Shown: piece after piece, positions 7,823 through 8,058 of the stretch | How positions within the stretch are numbered: position 1 is the stretch's first letter | How the letters are laid out: every line of letters starts with the position of its first letter | NCBI GenBank assembly: GCA_003520315.1 | Contig: DOVA01000164.1 | Span: 1 to 8,058, forward strand | Length of the DNA stretch: 8,058 nucleotides | Direction: 5' to 3' | Source: Rikenellaceae bacterium | Lineage (GTDB): Bacteria > Bacteroidota > Bacteroidia > Bacteroidales > UBA932 | The notes under the pieces: generated by a model | What the model was told of the DNA's origin: nothing | Database searches by the model: none | The model's input: the letters and a program-made list of their open reading frames with translations, nothing else | Translations under genes and position numbers: made by a program

Positions 7823-8058
7823 TTACTTAACTGAATTTATGAGTGCTTCAAAAGCCTTAGGATCATTCATTGCTAAATCCGCAAGAACTTTACGGTTAAG
7901 CCCTACATTATTTTTGGCAAGTTTCCCCATAAACTGTGAATAGTTCATTCCATGCTGTCTTGCAGCAGCATTTATTCTTTGAATCCAAAGAGCTCGAAAA
8001 TTTCTTTTTTTGGTTTTACGGTCGCGGTACGCATACGTTAAACCCTTTTCCCATGTAT
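7823..8058 (-). CDS. rplT: 50S ribosomal protein bL20, 5' end cut by window edge
   Basis: The last 77 codons of bL20, a large-subunit assembly protein that binds 23S rRNA early. The visible part reads [20 protein letters not shown], then [40 protein letters not shown] and [17 protein letters not shown], ending with TAA. The family is about 115-118 residues long, so some 38 N-terminal residues lie beyond the right edge. In most bacteria rplT ends the infC-rpmI-rplT operon, so infC and rpmI are expected further right. Here lepB follows after 3 bases in the same reading frame. Identity is certain from the continuous match to the bL20 C-terminus. Confidence 0.97.
   Translation of the reverse strand, partial: TWEKGLTYAYRDRKTKKRNFRALWIQRINAAARQHGMNYSQFMGKLAKNNVGLNRKVLADLAMNDPKAFEALINSVK

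Overview
The window looks like ordinary chromosomal housekeeping DNA from a member of the Bacteroidota, most likely Bacteroidales-like. Four things point there. A 53-codon DUF4295-type gene sits directly behind rpmB and rpmG. The signal peptidase I is of the long form with a large insert that is usual in this phylum. Promoter-like elements fit the Bacteroidota pattern (TTTG near -33, TAnnTTTG near -7). The start codons are preceded by AT-rich DNA, mostly without Shine-Dalgarno sequences. The DNA is AT-rich by eye, and every gene reads through without a frameshift. No mobile element, CRISPR array, tRNA or rRNA was seen.

Layout: an enolase gene (eno), cut by the left edge, runs rightward and ends at a strong hairpin at 1242-1282. 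Everything else is on the minus strand. Read in the direction of transcription, from the right edge leftward, the order is: the 3' part of rplT (bL20), lepB (signal peptidase I), a promoter, rpmB (bL28), rpmG (bL33), the DUF4295 gene, a long hairpin terminator at 5690-5734, a promoter, ftsY (SRP receptor), pheT (phenylalanyl-tRNA synthetase beta subunit) and a UbiA-family prenyltransferase gene that converges on eno.

By function, most of the minus-strand genes serve protein synthesis and export. Three or four encode ribosomal or ribosome-associated proteins (bL20, bL28, bL33, DUF4295), PheT charges tRNA-Phe, FtsY brings translating ribosomes to the membrane, and LepB removes signal peptides after export. 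The UbiA-family enzyme probably prenylates an aromatic precursor of a respiratory quinone, and enolase belongs to glycolysis. The minus strand appears to hold at least three transcription units: (infC-rpmI-)rplT-lepB, rpmB-rpmG-DUF4295, and ftsY-pheT-ubiA. The infC and rpmI part is inferred from usual gene order and lies outside the window.

I did not find a novel system. The points worth a second look are small: the in-frame rplT/lepB junction with a GTG start, the DUF4295 gene, the exact substrate of the UbiA-family enzyme, and the gene order around ftsY.
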